Below, piece by piece: positions 27,223 through 36,683 of a stretch of 64,000 nt of DNA. The position numbers and the translations under genes were made by a program. Numbering within the stretch: the first letter of the stretch is position 1; every line of letters begins with the position of its first letter. The notes under the pieces were generated by a model that was given only the letters and a program-made list of their open reading frames with translations, had not been told where the DNA came from and ran no database searches. Source of the stretch: Sinorhizobium arboris LMG 14919 (GTDB taxonomy: Bacteria > Pseudomonadota > Alphaproteobacteria > Rhizobiales > Rhizobiaceae); contig NZ_ATYB01000014.1 in NCBI RefSeq assembly GCF_000427465.1, positions 1,697,570-1,761,569 of the forward strand. Direction: 5' to 3'.

Positions 27223-28185
27223 GTGTGGGGCGAAGGGACCATCGTAGTGCCCCCGGCGCAGCAGTGGGGGCACGCGCAGCAGATGCAGCGGGTCGCGGAG
27301 AAGGACAGTTCTGAGCAGCAGGTACCGAGCGGGTTGACGGTCCGCGACTTGCTGGAAAATCCGGATTTCCCGAAGATATTGCAAGCAGCCGCGCAAACGC
27401 TGATCGCCGTCAACGACCAGTTCCCGCGCGTTGCCCGCCTGGTGGCTTCGCACCAGAAATGGATGCTGACGCAGGCAGCCTATTCCCTGCATCTCGAACG
27501 GGACCTCAACAACCCGGAATCGGGCATCACTGCCGCACGATTGCTCAAAATCATGCGCGAAACCGGGGCCGCCAGCCGCAACACGGCGGCTGCTTTCCTT
27601 GCGGAACTGGTCGCTTACAAGCTGCTTCAGCCCGCATCCGGCGGGCGGACCAGGAGAGCGCGGCCGCTCGAGCCGACGGAGGTCAGCGAAACCGCAATGC
27701 GGCTCTGGTTCAAGAGTCAGATGAGGACGCTCGATCTCCTCGACTGCGGCACGAGGGTCGACCGCGTCGAAGCAGATAAGTCGATTTTCGAACATGCCCA
27801 GCCGCTTGCCGCACGGCGCCTCCTCTCGGACAGCAGGTGGACGGCGCCGCCGAAGGGCGTTGCGATCTTTGTCTGGTCCGAATCGGGCGGCGTGATCCTC
27901 GACGATCTCATGACGCGCGTCTCGAGCTTTACGCCAATCGACGGCAAGGTCTGGATCGATGTCAGCCTGGCGAAATTGGCCGAACACTACCTCATATCAA
28001 ATACCCACGTCCGCCGGATATTTGCCAAAGCCGACGCGGCCGGCTTTCTCGGCAAAGCCGGTGACGGCAGCCGCGGGCGGTTCTGGCTGAGCGCACAACT
28101 GATAGAGGAGTATGTCTCCTGGCAGGCGGTCAAGGTCGAGGCGTTGGCCCACGCCTTTGAGCAGGCGGCCGAGCGGTCGCGTTAG
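27223..28185 (+). CDS. uncharacterised protein with winged-helix-like segments
   Basis: A 320-residue cytosolic protein I cannot place firmly. Residues about 110-150 (SGITAARLLKIMRETGAASRNTAAAFLAELVAYKLLQP) and about 245-285 (VSLAKLAEHYLISNTHVRRIFAKADAAGFLG) both look like helix-turn-helix units followed by a beta wing, as in MarR/GntR proteins, so the protein may carry two DNA-binding modules. There is no membrane segment. The start is uncertain: GTG 27223 is longest, GTG 27247 has AAGGGA upstream, and ATG 27283 is also in frame. It follows tadG by 83 bases on the same strand, so a role in regulating that pair is possible but unproven. Confidence 0.72.
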   Translation: MWGEGTIVVPPAQQWGHAQQMQRVAEKDSSEQQVPSGLTVRDLLENPDFPKILQAAAQTLIAVNDQFPRVARLVASHQKWMLTQAAYSLHLERDLNNPESGITAARLLKIMRETGAASRNTAAAFLAELVAYKLLQPASGGRTRRARPLEPTEVSETAMRLWFKSQMRTLDLLDCGTRVDRVEADKSIFEHAQPLAARRLLSDSRWTAPPKGVAIFVWSESGGVILDDLMTRVSSFTPIDGKVWIDVSLAKLAEHYLISNTHVRRIFAKADAAGFLGKAGDGSRGRFWLSAQLIEEYVSWQAVKVEALAHAFEQAAERSR

Positions 28186-28289
28186 CGAACGTCTGACCGT
28201 TTCATTGAACCCGCGATACCGCTCTCGCCGATTGGAACCACGACGCACTTCCGGCCGAAAAACCGTCATACAATTTTCGTGGAAGTGCT

Positions 28290-28685
28290 CTAGGCGCTTG
28301 GCCCGGCGAAGTGCGGCAAGTCATCGTCGATTTCGTAATAGTCGCCCTTGTCCGCGCAAAAAATGTGATAGCCGGGTTTGAGCTTCACCGAGCTGTCGAA
28401 CGTGCCGGCAAGGATTGACGTGTAGTCGAGTCCGTCCGCTTTCCAGAACAGCGCCGACCCGCAATGCCGGCAGAAACCGCGTTGCGCCTCCTTGCTGGAA
28501 CGGTACCAGGTCACGTCGTCGGCGCCCCTAAGTTCCATTTCGCTGTCGAGCACATTGGTTGCCGCATAGTAAAGCCCGGTCTGCTTTCGGCATTGAGAGC
28601 AATGGCAGAAAATCAGTTCGCGAAGGTTTCCGCGCGTCTTGAAGCGCACGGCACCGCAAAGGCAACCGCCCTGGTTTATTTCCAT
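28290..28685 (-). CDS. GFA-family (glutathione-dependent formaldehyde-activating-like) protein
   Basis: A 131-residue zinc-binding protein of the GFA/CENP-V fold. Cys motifs: GGCLCGAVRF at the N-terminus, CHCSQCRKQTG near residue 40 and FCRHCGSALFW near residue 90, which together supply the structural and catalytic zinc ligands. ATG 28685 follows GGAGGGG and is preferred to the longer frame. Most family members do not act on formaldehyde, so the substrate is open. It lies downstream of the DAHP synthase gene on the same strand but is separated from it by a strong terminator hairpin. Confidence 0.88.
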   Translation of the reverse strand: MEINQGGCLCGAVRFKTRGNLRELIFCHCSQCRKQTGLYYAATNVLDSEMELRGADDVTWYRSSKEAQRGFCRHCGSALFWKADGLDYTSILAGTFDSSVKLKPGYHIFCADKGDYYEIDDDLPHFAGPSA

Positions 28686-28707
28686 CATTCCCCTCCACAG
28701 CATGAAA

Positions 28708-28735
28708 GCCGGGCCAGCTTTCAAGCTGGCCCGGC
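28708..28735 (-). terminator. strong hairpin terminator after the DAHP synthase gene
   Basis: A 13-bp perfect stem with a 2-base loop: GCCGGGCCAGCTT and AAGCTGGCCCGGC. On the minus strand it is followed by a short TTT. It lies 69 bases after the DAHP synthase stop and 23 bases before the GFA start, so it should separate the two transcripts. Confidence 0.75.
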
Positions 28736-28803
28736 CAATGTCAAATTCAGAGAATGAGCCGCAGGTTCAGAAATATTGAACGGGCATCATGATGCGCAGC
28801 GGA

Positions 28804-30175
28804 TCAGCCGTTGACGACCATCTTCTTTTCGTCGCGACCGCCCTTCATGCGCTCGGCGAGCAGGAAGGCAAGCTCAAGTGCCTGGTCGGCATTGAGGCGC
28901 GGATCGCAATGAGTGTGGTAGCGGTCGGCAAGATCGTCTCCGGAAAGCGCACGCGCACCGCCGGTGCACTCCGTTACGTCGTTGCCGGTCATTTCAATAT
29001 GGATGCCACCCGGATGCGAGCCTTCGGCGCGATGTATCTGGAAGAAGCTCTCGACCTCGGACAGAATCCGCTCGAACGGCCGGGTCTTATAATTGTTGAG
29101 CGTGATCGTGTTGCCGTGCATCGGATCACAGGACCACACGACCTTCTTGCCCTCCCGTTCGACTGCACGAATGAGGCGCGGCAGGTGCTCGGCGACCTTG
29201 TCGTGGCCGAAGCGGCAGATCAGCGTGAGCCGTCCCGCCTCGTTGGCGGGATTGAGGATGTCGATCAGTTCGAGAAGTCCGTCCGCCGTCAGCGACGGGC
29301 CGCACTTCAGGCCAAGCGGATTTCTGATGCCGCGGCAGTATTCGATATGGGCGTGGTCGGGCTGGCGCGTGCGATCGCCGATCCAGATCATATGACCGGA
29401 CGTCGCGTACCAGTCACCCGAGGTGGAATCGACGCGCGTGAGCGCCTGCTCGTAACCGAGCAGCAGGGCTTCGTGGCTGGTGAAGAAATCCGTTTCGCGC
29501 AGGCTCGGATGGTTTTCAGCCGTGATGCCGATCGCCTTCATGAAATCCATGGTTTCGGAGATCCGGTCGGCGAGCTTGCGGTAACGCTCTGCCTGCGGGC
29601 TGTCCTTAACGAAGCCGAGCATCCACTGATGGACGTTCTCCAGATTGGCAACCGCCCATGGCAAAGGCGCGCAGCAGGTTAAGCGTAGCCGCGGACTGGC
29701 GATAGGCCATGACCTGCCGTTCCGGATTGGGCACGCGTGCCTCCTCCGTGAACTCGATGCCGTTGATGATGTCGCCGCGGTAGCTCGGCAGCGAAACGTC
29801 ACCCTGTTTCTCGATCGATGAGGAACGCGGCTTGGCGAATTGGCCGGCAATGCGGCCGACCTTGACGACCGGCTGTTGCGCACCGAAGGTCAGGACAACG
29901 GCCATCTGCAGGAAGGCGCGGAAGAAATCGCGGATCGTATCGGCGCCATGTTCGGCGAAGCTCTCGGCACAGTCGCCACCCTGCAACAGGAAACCGCGAC
30001 CTTCCGCGACGTTGGCAAGCGCGCTTTTGAGACGGCGCGCCTCTCCGGCAAAAACCAGCGGCGGATACTTGGCGAGGCGTTCTTCCACGCTTTCCAACAC
30101 TGCGAGGTCGGGATAATCCGGCACCTGCTGAATGGGTTTTTGCCGCCAGCTGTTCGGAGTCCAAGTCTGTGCCAT
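28804..30175 (-). pseudogene. aroG: class II DAHP synthase interrupted by a frameshift
   Basis: First enzyme of the shikimate pathway, joining phosphoenolpyruvate and erythrose 4-phosphate. The start [14 protein letters not shown] at 30175 and the body ([40 protein letters not shown]) are typical of the class II type. At about 29650 the frame breaks: the first frame reads [15 protein letters not shown] and stops at 29606, while [16 protein letters not shown] resumes in another frame and runs intact to 28804 ([30 protein letters not shown]). Restoring two bases gives the family length of about 457 residues. Either a real loss of function or an assembly error. No other copy is in the window. 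Confidence 0.85.
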
Positions 30176-30408
30176 TTCCATCACCTGTTGTCTGACGCGG
30201 ATCGGCCCGCGTCGCGCCCCTGCGGCGGTCACCCCGCCCGGCATCCGGATTTGCATGCGCCCGCGTCGGCAGCCCCGCCGATTCCAGCAATCTGCCACCC
30301 TCGCCCGGGCGGACCACTTCGCGGATGCGGGCTTATAAACGTTAACAGGGGGCTTGGAAAGCCATCCTGCCAGAAAACGTGGGCCGCTACAGCGACGGCG
30401 CAAGGAGC

Positions 30409-31800
30409 TCAGCCGATCCTCTCTCCGTTCCTGACGCGATAGCTCGGCTGATACATGGTCACGAGCTCCTCCGCCGCCGTGGGATGCACCGCCATTGTCC
30501 GGTCGAAATCGTCCTTCGTGCAGCCGGCCTTCAGCGAAATCCCCAACAGCTGTGCCATCTCGCCCGCATCATGGCCGAGAATATGCGCCCCGATGACCTT
30601 GCGATCCGCGGCATTGACGAGGAGCTTCATGATCGTCTTTTCCTTGCGGCCGGAAAGCGTCGCCTTCATCGGCCTGAACTCGGCGCGATAGACCTCGATC
30701 TCCTCGAATTTCCGCGCCGCTTCCTCTTCCGTGATCCCGACCGTGCCGATCTCCGGCTGTGAGAACACGGCAGTCGCTATCAGGTCGTGATCCGGCGAGG
30801 TGGGATTGTTCTTGTATTCCGTTTCGATGAAACACATGGCTTCATGAATGGCGACAGGGGTCAGTTGCACGCGATCGGTCACATCGCCGAGTGCGTAGAT
30901 TCCCGGCACGTTCGTGCGCGAAAAGGCATCGACGATGATCGCGCCGAGTTCCGTGGTCCTGACGCCCGCTGCCTCCAGCCCGAGACCTTTCGTGTTCGGC
31001 ACGCGGCCGAGCGCCAGCATCACCTGATCGATGACGATCTCGCCATGTTTCATCGTCGTCGCCACGCGCCGCCCATCCGCATCCGGCGACACCGATTGGA
31101 TGATGTCCTCGCAGATGATGCGGATTCCCTTTTCCTCCATGGCTGCGTGCAGGCCGCGCCGCATGTCCTGATCGAAGCGGGAGAGAATTTCCTTTCCGCG
31201 ATAGATCAGCGTCGTTTTCACGCCCAGGCCGTGGAAGATATTGGCGAATTCCACCGCTATGTAACCGCCGCCGGCAATGAGGATCGATTCCGGCAGCGCC
31301 GGAAGATCGAAGGCTTCGTTGGACGTGATGCACAGTTCATGGCCCGGCAGCGCGTCGTGTGGGCTCGGATGCCCCCCGACCGCGATAACGATGCGCTCCG
31401 CCGTGACGGTCTTGCCGCTTGCGAGCAGCTTTACTGTGTGTTGGCCGACGAGCTCGGCCCGCGTATCCAGTATCTCGGCGCCGGCATTCGCAAGGCCTTT
31501 GCGGTAAAGGCCCTCCAGCCGGGCGATCTCCCGTTCCTTCGCAGCGACGAGCTTGGACCAGTCGAAACGGCTCTCGCCGGCGGTCCAGCCGAATCCCGCC
31601 GCATCCTCGAAATGTTCCGCGAACTGCGATGCATAGACATAGAGCTTCTTCGGCACGCAGCCGCGAATGACGCACGTCCCGCCGTACCGAAACTCCTCGG
31701 CGATCGCCACCTTCTTGCCGAGCGCCGCAGCCAGCCGGCCGCTTCTCACACCGCCGGAACCGCCGCCGATCACGAAGAGGTCATAGTCGAAAGCGCTCAT
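30409..31800 (-). CDS. gor: glutathione-disulfide reductase
   Basis: A 463-residue FAD enzyme that reduces oxidised glutathione with NADPH. ATG 31800 ([17 protein letters not shown]) follows AGGAG. Visible motifs: FAD-binding [14 protein letters not shown], the redox-active disulfide [13 protein letters not shown], a second [13 protein letters not shown] nucleotide site, the FAD motif GIYALGDVT, and the C-terminal catalytic [12 protein letters not shown] with His. All catalytic residues are present. It follows the DUF2059 gene on the same strand, separated from it by a terminator at 31907-31937, so it probably has its own promoter. Confidence 0.96.
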   Translation of the reverse strand: MSAFDYDLFVIGGGSGGVRSGRLAAALGKKVAIAEEFRYGGTCVIRGCVPKKLYVYASQFAEHFEDAAGFGWTAGESRFDWSKLVAAKEREIARLEGLYRKGLANAGAEILDTRAELVGQHTVKLLASGKTVTAERIVIAVGGHPSPHDALPGHELCITSNEAFDLPALPESILIAGGGYIAVEFANIFHGLGVKTTLIYRGKEILSRFDQDMRRGLHAAMEEKGIRIICEDIIQSVSPDADGRRVATTMKHGEIVIDQVMLALGRVPNTKGLGLEAAGVRTTELGAIIVDAFSRTNVPGIYALGDVTDRVQLTPVAIHEAMCFIETEYKNNPTSPDHDLIATAVFSQPEIGTVGITEEEAARKFEEIEVYRAEFRPMKATLSGRKEKTIMKLLVNAADRKVIGAHILGHDAGEMAQLLGISLKAGCTKDDFDRTMAVHPTAAEELVTMYQPSYRVRNGERIG

Positions 31801-31906
31801 GGGAACTCCTGCAAGAAACGAATGTCGAATAGGCCGTCGGCCGCAAGCGTCGGGCTGGAAAGCGCGAGCGGCGTCGCCTTTCGCCCCTGATATAGTATTG
31901 CAATGC

Positions 31907-31937
31907 AAAAAAAGAAAAGCCCGGATCGCTCCGGGCT
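31907..31937 (-). terminator. rho-independent terminator after the DUF2059 gene
   Basis: On the minus strand an 8-bp stem (AGCCCGGA/TCCGGGCT) with a 4-base loop is followed by TTTCTTTTTTT. The stem lies at 31918-31937 and the T-tract at 31907-31917. It ends transcription from the DUF2059 gene (stop at 32002) before gor (start at 31800). Confidence 0.88.
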
Positions 31938-32001
31938 TCTGTCCTGTGGTCGACGTCGTGCGGCAGGGATCGGGCGGTCGATCCGCCGGGTCGCCTCAGC
32001 C

Positions 32002-32544
32002 TTACTGCGCGGGCGCCGCGGTGCCGGCGTTTGCGGCGGGAACGTCGCCTATCTTTTCATCCAGCGACTTTGTTGCTTCGGTGGTCAGGTCGCGGGAAAC
32101 GCCGGCCGCCCAGATGTCGGCTGCTTTCAACATCTCGCGCGAGGCGATCGGGCCGTCGTTGAGAAGCTTTTTGCCCGCGGTAGAGTTGTAGAAATCGGCA
32201 ATGGCATTCAGCTCTTCGACGGTAAAGGTCTTCGCGTAGATGGTCGCGGCTTCGCGTTCAAGATCCGAGCGCCGCCCGGCGAGGCTGAGCGCCTTCTCAT
32301 CCACCGTCGCTGTGATCAGTTCCTGATGGTTCGGCGATGCCTGGATCAGCGTGTTCTTCAGACGCTCGGCGAGGTTCGGCAGAATGTTGTCGAAGCTGTT
32401 GGTCACGCCAAGCGCTGCGATCGTCGCACGCGCGGCTTTGATCTGATCTTCCGTCACGTCCTGTGCCTGTACCGCCGGAACCGAAACCGAAACGAGAATT
32501 GCAGCGGTAGCGAAAGTGCGGGCAAGACCTGCGAATTTGTTCAT
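32002..32544 (-). CDS. DUF2059 domain protein, periplasmic
   Basis: A 180-residue protein with a signal peptide (MNKFAGLARTFATAAILVSVSVPAVQAQD, cleavage after AQA). The mature part is helical: EDQIKAARATIAALGVTNSFDNILPNL at about 32-58, then a second half with the DUF2059 signature FTVEELNAIADFYNSTAGKKLL, which is widespread in proteobacteria and of unknown function. The tail is Ala-rich and low complexity. It lies between rpiA and gor, all minus strand, and ends at a clear terminator. No enzyme motif is seen. Confidence 0.88.
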   Translation of the reverse strand: MNKFAGLARTFATAAILVSVSVPAVQAQDVTEDQIKAARATIAALGVTNSFDNILPNLAERLKNTLIQASPNHQELITATVDEKALSLAGRRSDLEREAATIYAKTFTVEELNAIADFYNSTAGKKLLNDGPIASREMLKAADIWAAGVSRDLTTEATKSLDEKIGDVPAANAGTAAPAQ

Positions 32545-32658
32545 ATTTATCCATGCTCCTGTGTTGGCACGTGTCGCCCGGCCGATAGCCGCCTCCAGGC
32601 TGACCTGTGCAAAAGTCTGTCTCTCGATACGCCCCGGCGCGGCCCCGGCCGAAGCGGC

Positions 32659-33354
32659 TCAAGACGCCGTAAGCGTGCGCGCTCCCTCAGGACCGGCAAT
32701 GATCGCCATCGACGCGATGTCTATGAAAAGCCCGTGCTCAACAACCCCCGGGATGGCGTTCAGCTCCACCGCGAGCGCATCTGCATCAGGAATACGGCCA
32801 AATGATGCATCGAGAATGAGGTGTCCGCCATCGGTCATGAAGGGTCCGTCGCCGGAGGCCCGCACGACGATATCCCCGGTCAGCCCGAGACGCGCAGCGG
32901 TCTTCTCGATCGCCAGCCTCGTGGCGAGCTGACCGAAAGGATTGACCTCGATCGGCAGCTTGAAAGCGCCGAGCACATCCACGACCTTCGTTTCGTCGGC
33001 AATGACGATCATCCGCGCCGAAGCGCTCGCGACGATCTTCTCCCGAAGCAACGCACCGCCGCCACCTTTGATGAGGCGCAGCTTTCCGTCGACCTCGTCG
33101 GCCCCGTCTATGGTCAGGTCCAATTCCGGCAGCTCGTCGAGCGACTTAAGAGGCACGCCCAGCTCGACGCAGAGGCGCGCAGTCCGCTCCGACGTCGGAA
33201 CGCCGGAGATCTGAAAGCCGGATGCGACCTTCTCGGCCAGCAGCCGGACGAATTCTTCAGCGGTCGAGCCTGTGCCAATTCCAAGCCGCATACCGTTTTC
33301 GACATGTTCAAGGGCCGCTTCGGCGGCCTTGATCTTCATTTGGCGGGCGTCCAT
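32659..33354 (-). CDS. rpiA: ribose-5-phosphate isomerase A
   Basis: A 231-residue pentose-phosphate enzyme interconverting ribose 5-phosphate and ribulose 5-phosphate. Start [18 protein letters not shown] at 33354. Conserved motifs: [18 protein letters not shown] (phosphate binding), [10 protein letters not shown] with the catalytic Asp, and [17 protein letters not shown] with the catalytic Glu and Lys. Length and motifs are normal. It is divergent from gph across about 220 bases and 114 bases upstream of the DUF2059 gene. Confidence 0.95.
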   Translation of the reverse strand: MDARQMKIKAAEAALEHVENGMRLGIGTGSTAEEFVRLLAEKVASGFQISGVPTSERTARLCVELGVPLKSLDELPELDLTIDGADEVDGKLRLIKGGGGALLREKIVASASARMIVIADETKVVDVLGAFKLPIEVNPFGQLATRLAIEKTAARLGLTGDIVVRASGDGPFMTDGGHLILDASFGRIPDADALAVELNAIPGVVEHGLFIDIASMAIIAGPEGARTLTAS

Positions 33355-33573
33355 ACGCCACTCGCTCCCTCTCGATCCACGTCAGGCGGGGCGTCGCCCT
33401 TGGCCGCCACCGTCCAATTCCGCTGAGACACTTACACGCCCGCCGCGGCAAACAAAAGCCAAAATGCATGGCCCGGACCGGATTCCGGCTGCGCTACGAC
33501 CTAGGTCGCCATTGCATTCGGCGCCGACTTCGCCTACCCGGACGAATAAAAGTTTTACAGAGCGAGGTTGCCG

Positions 33574-34257
33574 GTGTCCCTGCCCCTAGTCGTCTTCGAT
33601 CTCGACGGTACGCTTGTCGACACGGCGCCCGATCTCGTCGCCAGCTTGAACCATGCGGTGACGCAAGCCGGTATCGAGCCGGTGACCTACGCGGATCTCA
33701 CGCATCTGGTCGGCCACGGCGCACGGGCCATGATCGAGAGGACTTTCGCGCTTCGCGGCAGAACGATCGCCGAAGAGGAACTGACCTGGCAAATGAAGGA
33801 ATTCGTCGATTTTTATCACGGATCGATGCCGGGTGAATCCCTGCCCTATCCGGGGCTCGTCGAAGCGCTCGACCGGCTGCAGGATGCGGGGCTAAAACTC
33901 GCCGTCTGCACCAACAAGCCGGAAATGCTGGCAAAGCGACTTTTGGAAGGCTTGGGTCTGCTTGGCCGCTTCGCGGCGATATCCGGTGGCGATACCTTCA
34001 CCGTTCGCAAGCCGCATGCCGACCACCTGCTGTCGACGGTCGCGAATGCCGGCGGCCTGGCCGAACGTGCGGTGATGGTCGGCGATAGCCTCAACGACGT
34101 CCTCGTCGCCCGAAACGCCGCCGTTCCGTCGATCGTCGTGCCGTTCGGATATTCCGACGTGCCGATCGAAAGCCTGTTGCCCGATCGCATCATCGGGCAC
34201 TTCGACGAGTTGACCCCGGATCTGGTGGAGACGGTACTCTCCCGCAAGCCCAAATGA
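33574..34257 (+). CDS. gph: phosphoglycolate phosphatase
   Basis: A 227-residue HAD-superfamily phosphatase that clears 2-phosphoglycolate formed in DNA repair and photorespiration-like oxidations. HAD motif I is VFDLDGTLVDTAPDL, motif II is CTNKPEMLAKRLLE, motif III Lys lies in TVRKPHADHLL and motif IV is MVGDSLNDVLVARNA. The cap domain begins at about residue 18. Start GTG 33574 has GAGG six bases upstream; an in-frame TTG at 33568 is also possible. It ends at a convergent terminator with the L,D-transpeptidase gene. Specificity is by family similarity. Confidence 0.92.
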   Translation: MSLPLVVFDLDGTLVDTAPDLVASLNHAVTQAGIEPVTYADLTHLVGHGARAMIERTFALRGRTIAEEELTWQMKEFVDFYHGSMPGESLPYPGLVEALDRLQDAGLKLAVCTNKPEMLAKRLLEGLGLLGRFAAISGGDTFTVRKPHADHLLSTVANAGGLAERAVMVGDSLNDVLVARNAAVPSIVVPFGYSDVPIESLLPDRIIGHFDELTPDLVETVLSRKPK

Positions 34258-34284
34258 AAAGGGGCCGCAGTTCAGCGCGGCCCC
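34253..34284. terminator. bidirectional terminator between gph and the L,D-transpeptidase gene
   Basis: An 8-bp GC stem (GGGGCCGC/GCGGCCCC, loop AGTTCAGC) with AAAA before it, so the minus strand ends in TTTT. It sits in the 33-base space between two convergent genes and can serve both. Confidence 0.8.
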
Positions 34285-34290
34285 GCTTGA

Positions 34291-36186
34291 TCATATTTCC
34301 GAGTGCCGCACCTTGCCCGTCGCCTCGAAAGCGCGATTCATGTACGTGTCGCGCTCATAGACATCGTTGAAATACTCAACGGTTCCGTCCTTGTTCGGCC
34401 AGGCGGTGAAATAGGAAACATAGACGGGTATCTTCGCGGACACAGGCAGGGCCTTGTTGCGGCCGCCCGCTATTTCCTTGCCGACCTCGTCGACGCTCAC
34501 GCCCAGAACGGCCGCCGCCATGCGGCGGGGATCGGCAAGACGCACGCAGCCATGGCTGAGCGCCCGCTGATCGCGTTTGAAGAAGCTCTTCGACGGCGTA
34601 TCGTGCATGTAGATCGCGTGCGCATTGGGGAAGAGTATCTTGAGTTCGCCAAGCGCATTGTCGCTACTCGGCGGCTGCCGCACGGCAACCGAGGCTGTCG
34701 ATCCGTACCAGTTCACCGCGGTGGAAGGTACGACGCGGCCGCCGACTTCCACCTGATACCCCATGCGGTCCAGGTAACCGGGATCGTTTCTGAGCTTCGG
34801 AAGCATTTCGTTGACGATGATCGACTGCGGCACGCCCCAATAGGGATTTACTTCCACCGTCTGGATTTCGTCCTGGAAGAAATACGTCTGGTTGGCCTTG
34901 GAACCGACGACCACGCGCATGGAGAACTGCTCGGTGCCCTGTTCCGCATAGGACGCAGTGAAGGCCGGCTGGTTGATGAAGACGTAGCGGTCGCCAAGCC
35001 CGTCCGGCAGCCAGCGCGCCTGCTCCATCGCGATTTCAACCTTGTTGATCTTCTCCTCGGTCGTATCACCGCCGGTGAGGGCGCGGATCGACGCCTGCCC
35101 GACGATGCCGTCGGCTTTCAGGCCATGTTCCTTCTGGAAGGCCTCGACGACCGGTACGAGTTCCGGCGTGTAGTCCGGCGTCCCGTCATAGGCCGCGAGC
35201 ACGACCGCATGTTCCGTCTTCAACGCTTCCGAGGCTTTCAGCTTGATCCCGGCGATCACATTCGCGAGCTCCGGATTGCTCTCGCCGGGCTTCAACAGCG
35301 TCCCTGGCGCGATTTCGACCCGCGCCGTCGATTCCACCCGCGTCCGGAGCCGCTCCAGTTCCTGCTTCAATGCGGTGAACTGCACGCTCTTCGGATTCTG
35401 GCTTTCGACAAGTGCGGCGACGTCGCTGCTCGTTTCTACCTTCTCCAGAAAGCCAAGGAGATCGACATTCTTCCGTTTGAAGTCGTGATAGCCGGATATT
35501 CTGTTCGGATCGATACGGCCACGGACGGTGTCCTGGACATAGGTCAGGACGGCGGCCGACACCGCAATTTCGAAGCGCACAAGATCCTTCTCACGAGCAA
35601 TCATGTCGCCGCGATCGAAATTGTCCGGCGGCACAGCGACGGCGTAGTCGAGCGGATCCAACCCTACCTTCGCAGCGTCCGACAATATGTCGAGCGCTGC
35701 CTTGGCGCGGCCGTTGACGCCCGTCCCCTCGATCCACAGGAAATCCGACCGCGTGCCGTAGAAGCTCTCGACCGCTTTCGCGACGTCTCCGGAGGCGCGT
35801 ACATCGATTTCCGGGAGAAATTGACGCGCGTCGGAAAGCGGCGTGCGCAGGATAGGCGGCAGCCCTCCGTTCTGCACCGAACCGGTGACGACAGGATCGA
35901 GCAGCCGATCCGTTGCGATCCGGCGCAAAGGATCCGCCTTATAGGTATAATAGCGCGGGCCGGTGATGCGCGGGGGTTTCGCCGCCTTCTCATTGAGCCG
36001 CTGCGGCGCGAACATATCCACGCCCGGAGGCTGCTGGCGAGGCTGCACCTGCTCCTGCACGTCCCGCTTCTTCCCCCCGCGGATGAAATCCATGAAGGTG
36101 ATCGCAGACGCCGGCTGCACATCCATGGTTGCAGCCGCACAGCCGCTCATGAGTGTGACAATCGCTGCCGACTTGATAATTCTCAT
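34291..36186 (-). CDS. L,D-transpeptidase (YkuD) with peptidoglycan-binding domain
   Basis: A 631-residue envelope enzyme forming 3-3 crosslinks or attaching proteins to peptidoglycan. The N-terminus (MRIIKSAAIVTLMSGCAAATM) has a lipobox-like SGC, so it may be a lipoprotein. Residues about 70-400 include the 'scaffold' found in long Ycb-type enzymes, with a peptidoglycan-binding motif VEAFQKEHGLKADGIVGQASIRAL at about 375-400. The YkuD domain follows (about 430-590) with the catalytic HDTPSKSFFKRDQRALSHGCVRL (His and Cys of S/T-H-G-C-x-R). The C-terminus ends in VRHSEI. Start ATG 36186. Confidence 0.92.
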   Translation of the reverse strand: MRIIKSAAIVTLMSGCAAATMDVQPASAITFMDFIRGGKKRDVQEQVQPRQQPPGVDMFAPQRLNEKAAKPPRITGPRYYTYKADPLRRIATDRLLDPVVTGSVQNGGLPPILRTPLSDARQFLPEIDVRASGDVAKAVESFYGTRSDFLWIEGTGVNGRAKAALDILSDAAKVGLDPLDYAVAVPPDNFDRGDMIAREKDLVRFEIAVSAAVLTYVQDTVRGRIDPNRISGYHDFKRKNVDLLGFLEKVETSSDVAALVESQNPKSVQFTALKQELERLRTRVESTARVEIAPGTLLKPGESNPELANVIAGIKLKASEALKTEHAVVLAAYDGTPDYTPELVPVVEAFQKEHGLKADGIVGQASIRALTGGDTTEEKINKVEIAMEQARWLPDGLGDRYVFINQPAFTASYAEQGTEQFSMRVVVGSKANQTYFFQDEIQTVEVNPYWGVPQSIIVNEMLPKLRNDPGYLDRMGYQVEVGGRVVPSTAVNWYGSTASVAVRQPPSSDNALGELKILFPNAHAIYMHDTPSKSFFKRDQRALSHGCVRLADPRRMAAAVLGVSVDEVGKEIAGGRNKALPVSAKIPVYVSYFTAWPNKDGTVEYFNDVYERDTYMNRAFEATGKVRHSEI

Positions 36187-36683
36187 AAGTATAAACGTCC
36201 CCGTATTGCGTTGCTGCCGAATGCAGCCGCCGCCAGATTCTCGCCACGCCCTCGTGCTTGGAGAGTTATAGAAAAGGATGGTGAATGAAAAGGAAACGAA
36301 GCCTCCCGAATCCGCGCTCCGATCGTCGCCGCGTCCTGTTTTCAGCCATGCCCCCCCGCCTAAAAATTTGATTTGCATCTACTTTGCCTGGTCAGGCGCG
36401 GTCCCGATGTTCCCTGCGACACAGGCAGGATGCGCAACGGAAGATTGCGGATGTGACGGAAAGGCCACATCGTCGGCAGCCGGAAATCCGCACGGCCGGT
36501 GAATGACCGGCAGCGTGCGCTTGGCTGCAATTCAAACGATTGTAGGGGTTCCACCCCCTGGCCGCCTCTTTACAAGGCGGCATGGCCGGGGCAGAGAAAT
36601 GCCCGGCAGCGGGGAGGAAGATCGGCCTTCACCCGGTTCCCCGCCTCGGCTTCATGAACCGCATGATGAAAGCAGGTATCGCG
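36187..36683. other. 497-base intergenic region before fumC with two adjacent hairpins
   Basis: No credible gene. A frame of 74 codons on the plus strand (36278-36502) with a short Cys-rich end is too weak to call. Near fumC are two stem-loops: an imperfect AGGGGT/ACCCCCT stem (36544-36559) and GCCGCCT/AGGCGGC (36561-36581) with a 7-base loop. They are not followed by a T-tract, so they may act as a 5' leader structure of fumC rather than a terminator. The part just left of 36330 should hold the promoter of the L,D-transpeptidase. Confidence 0.4.

Noticed and set aside
34303..36288. 661-codon open frame opposite the L,D-transpeptidase gene
   Set aside because: Shadow of a real gene with an intact YkuD active site; no family motifs in the antisense translation.
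36278..36502. possible 74-residue protein with Cys-rich end before fumC
   Set aside because: No clear ribosome site or family; kept only as a note within the intergenic entry.
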